Assembly: GCA_902517565.1 (NCBI GenBank)
Contig: CABYCU010000007.1
Coordinates: 1-52,992 of the forward strand
Origin: an uncultured SAR86 cluster bacterium
GTDB taxonomy: Bacteria; Pseudomonadota; Gammaproteobacteria; Magnimaribacterales; Magnimaribacteraceae
Reading direction: 5' to 3'
Length of the DNA stretch: 52,992 bases
Every line of letters begins with the position of its first letter. The stretch's first letter is position 1. Under the pieces are notes generated by a model. That model made no database searches and was not told the origin of the DNA. It worked only from the letters and a program-made list of their open reading frames with translations. Of the stretch, positions 51,093-52,992 are shown piece after piece. The translations under genes were made by a program, and so were the position numbers.

Positions 51093-52992
51093 ATGAAGAA
51101 AGTCTTAATAGCCAATAGAGGCGAAATTGCAATTCGTATTGCCAGGACTTGCAATGACCTAGGCCTTAAAACGATTGGTATTTATTCTGAAGATGATGCC
51201 AATTCTCTTCACCTTTCAAAAGTAGACGAAGCCTATAAAATTGAAGGAAGAGGGGCACAAGCTTATCTTGATATAAGAGGGATAATCAGCATAGCCAAAA
51301 AGTCTAAGGCAGATGCTATTCATCCTGGCTATGGTTTTTTAAGCGAGAATGCCTCTTTTGCCTCATCTGTTAAAAGGGCCAAAATTAAATTTATAGGGCC
51401 TAATGAAAAAACCTTAAAAATATTTGGTGATAAAACTTCAGCCAAGGAGCTTGCTTCGAATCTAAATATTCCAGTAATTGCCGGAACACATGAAAAAACA
51501 TCTTTAAGACAAGCTCAAAGCTTCATGAAGTCTTTAAAAAAGAATTCCTCAGTTGTTATTAAGGCTATTTCAGGAGGAGGTGGCAGAGGTATGAGGGTTG
51601 TCTCAGACATTGATAACTTAAAAGAATCTTTTGATAGGGCTGCTTCCGAAGCGAAAGCATCTTTTGATTCTCCTGACTTATATCTAGAAGAGTATCTAAA
51701 AAACTACAGACACATCGAATTTCAGATAATTGGTGATGGAACAGGAGCAGCAAGCCATTTACATGAAAGAGAATGCTCTATTCAAAGGCGACATCAAAAA
51801 CTAATAGAAATAGCCCCTAGTCCAAGTCTCAATCTAGATTTAAAAACCAAAATGATTGAGGCATCCTTGGCACTTTCAAAGACACTGAAATACGAAGGTC
51901 TGGCAACTATAGAGTTTTTGGTTAATGTTGAAAAAAATGATTTTCGATTTATTGAATGCAACCCCAGATTGCAAGTAGAACATACAGTCACTGAATCAGT
52001 TTTATTTTTGGATCTTGTAAAGGCACAAATTCAAGTTGCTTCAGGTAAAACCCTCAAACAAATCAAGCTAGAACAAAAAAATATACCAGAACCTAAGGGG
52101 TATGCAATTCAATCAAGAGTCAATATGGAAACTATTGATTCTCAAGGGAATGCCAATCCTGGAGGGGGAATTTTTGAAAAATTTGATCTACCGTCTGGTC
52201 CAGGTGTGAGAGCAGATAGTTATGGTTATGCAGGGTATGAAACAAGCCCATTATTTGATTCACTAATTGCAAAAATAATTACTCATTCTTCAGAGGATAA
52301 CTTCAAGCAAGCTATCAAAAGAAACTATAGATCTCTTTGTGAATTTAAAGTTACTGGAGTGCCAACTAATTTAGACTTGCTCAAAAATATCTTAGTGAAC
52401 CAAGATTTTAAAAATAATAAAGTCCACACCAATTTCTTTGAAAATAATATAAAAGCTCTTACTGACCCTAAAACACATTCTGATCTTTCCGATATAAGTA
52501 GAAGTATCCCTAAAGATAAGACCACGAGAGGGAAGATAGAGAACCTTGATCCTTTGGCGGTGCTTGACCATGGAAAGTCTGGAGGAGTTTTCGTCGATCA
52601 ATCAGAAAATATTCTAGAGCTCCAACAACAAGAAATAAGAGAAGGTTATGAAAGTGTCAATGCTCCTATGCAGGGAATGATCGTAAAATTTGATGTCAAG
52701 GTAGGAGATAGTGTCTGGGAAGGCAAGACTTTGGGAATCATGGAAGCCATGAAAATGGAACATGAAGTAATTTCGCAAGTAAGTGGAGTAGTAGAAGAAA
52801 TATCAGTTACAAGTTCAGATACGGTTTTTGAAGGACACTCATTAATGATTATTCGTCTAGCCAGTGTTGAAAAACAAATATCTTCTGAAGATGAAGACAT
52901 TGATCTGGATTGGATTAGGCCAGATCTAAGAGAGGCTCTTGATAGAAAGCAAGCTAGTCATGATATTAATCGCCCCGAAGCTGTTAAGAAGA
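51093..52992 (+). CDS. Single-chain acyl-CoA carboxylase (BC-BCCP-CT), 3'-partial
   Basis: Open from ATG 51093 through the window end (633 codons). The biotin carboxylase domain (about 1-445) shows LIANRGEIAIRIARTC, HPGYGFLSENA, KAISGGGGRGMR, and ECNPRLQVEHTVTE. The BCCP domain (about 525-590) has EAMKME with the biotinyl Lys at 554. Then DLDWIRPDLREALDRK and RPEAVKK begin a carboxyltransferase domain, so this is a fused BC-BCCP-CT enzyme like the long-chain acyl-CoA carboxylases, not separate accA-D. Substrate (acetyl-, propionyl- or longer acyl-CoA) depends on the CT part outside the window. Confidence 0.92.
   Translation, partial: MKKVLIANRGEIAIRIARTCNDLGLKTIGIYSEDDANSLHLSKVDEAYKIEGRGAQAYLDIRGIISIAKKSKADAIHPGYGFLSENASFASSVKRAKIKFIGPNEKTLKIFGDKTSAKELASNLNIPVIAGTHEKTSLRQAQSFMKSLKKNSSVVIKAISGGGGRGMRVVSDIDNLKESFDRAASEAKASFDSPDLYLEEYLKNYRHIEFQIIGDGTGAASHLHERECSIQRRHQKLIEIAPSPSLNLDLKTKMIEASLALSKTLKYEGLATIEFLVNVEKNDFRFIECNPRLQVEHTVTESVLFLDLVKAQIQVASGKTLKQIKLEQKNIPEPKGYAIQSRVNMETIDSQGNANPGGGIFEKFDLPSGPGVRADSYGYAGYETSPLFDSLIAKIITHSSEDNFKQAIKRNYRSLCEFKVTGVPTNLDLLKNILVNQDFKNNKVHTNFFENNIKALTDPKTHSDLSDISRSIPKDKTTRGKIENLDPLAVLDHGKSGGVFVDQSENILELQQQEIREGYESVNAPMQGMIVKFDVKVGDSVWEGKTLGIMEAMKMEHEVISQVSGVVEEISVTSSDTVFEGHSLMIIRLASVEKQISSEDEDIDLDWIRPDLREALDRKQASHDINRPEAVKK

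Overview
The window is AT-rich, densely packed chromosomal DNA of an oligotrophic marine-type gammaproteobacterium. The tgt-yajC-secD-secF operon followed by divergent suhB/trmJ is a gammaproteobacterial arrangement. The low G+C, frequent 1-8 bp gene overlaps and abundance of acyl-CoA dehydrogenases, acyl-CoA ligases, a Baeyer-Villiger-type monooxygenase and TauD-type dioxygenase resemble SAR86-like lineages. That placement is inference; no rRNA gene is present. I see no CRISPR array, insertion sequence, prophage or integrase.

Layout. 1-5.7 kb: housekeeping block (queuosine tRNA modification, Sec accessory proteins, SuhB, TrmJ). 5.7-7.9 kb: a YtrA-type GntR regulator with an ABC exporter, preceded by a perfect inverted repeat that is probably its operator. 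7.9-8.0 kb: tRNA-Glu with a clear promoter. 8.1-10.9 kb: PDZ protein, DUF805 protein, M20 amidohydrolase, chorismate mutase. 10.9-15.8 kb: AhpD-like protein, acyl-CoA ligase, HIT protein, TauD-like dioxygenase, EamA transporter, acetyltransferase. 15.8-20.8 kb: Baeyer-Villiger-type monooxygenase, folE, an SDR plus malonyl-CoA synthetase (matB), tRNA-Gly. 20.9-29.4 kb: GPH-type symporter, short RmuC, Pif1-like helicase, M20 peptidase, amidase, a FadB/FadJ-like enzyme. 29.5-35.1 kb: malate synthase G, then a seven-gene operon carrying the malonate transporter madLM among small secreted proteins. 35.1-39.6 kb: two putative Fur-controlled units, a P19-like iron protein and a divergent pair of paralogous small membrane proteins with a secreted partner. 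39.7-52.99 kb: prolyl oligopeptidase lipoprotein, amidohydrolase, three acyl-CoA dehydrogenases, a steroid 5-alpha-reductase-like protein, a tiny membrane protein under a near-consensus LexA box, a DUF3604 lipoprotein, an ACAD10/11-like dehydrogenase and a single-chain acyl-CoA carboxylase cut by the window end.

How they fit together. MadLM (uptake) and MatB (activation) make a plausible malonate-to-malonyl-CoA route, though 12.6 kb apart. Malate synthase G, the FadB/FadJ-like enzyme, CoA ligases and acyl-CoA dehydrogenases point to growth on lipids or other carboxylates through acetyl-CoA and glyoxylate. The most novel-looking items are: (a) the divergent three-TM paralogs at 37852-38265 and 38397-38801 with the secreted protein 38803-39543, around a perfect 7-1-7 Fur-like palindrome overlapping a promoter; (b) a 62-residue single-TM protein abutting a 19/20 LexA box at 47335-47354; (c) a P19-like iron protein with a perfect Fur box and a Met-to-His change at a metal-ligand position; (d) a steroid 5-alpha-reductase homologue with Met in place of a catalytic Gln, beside an acyl-CoA dehydrogenase pair in which one subunit lacks a recognisable catalytic base.
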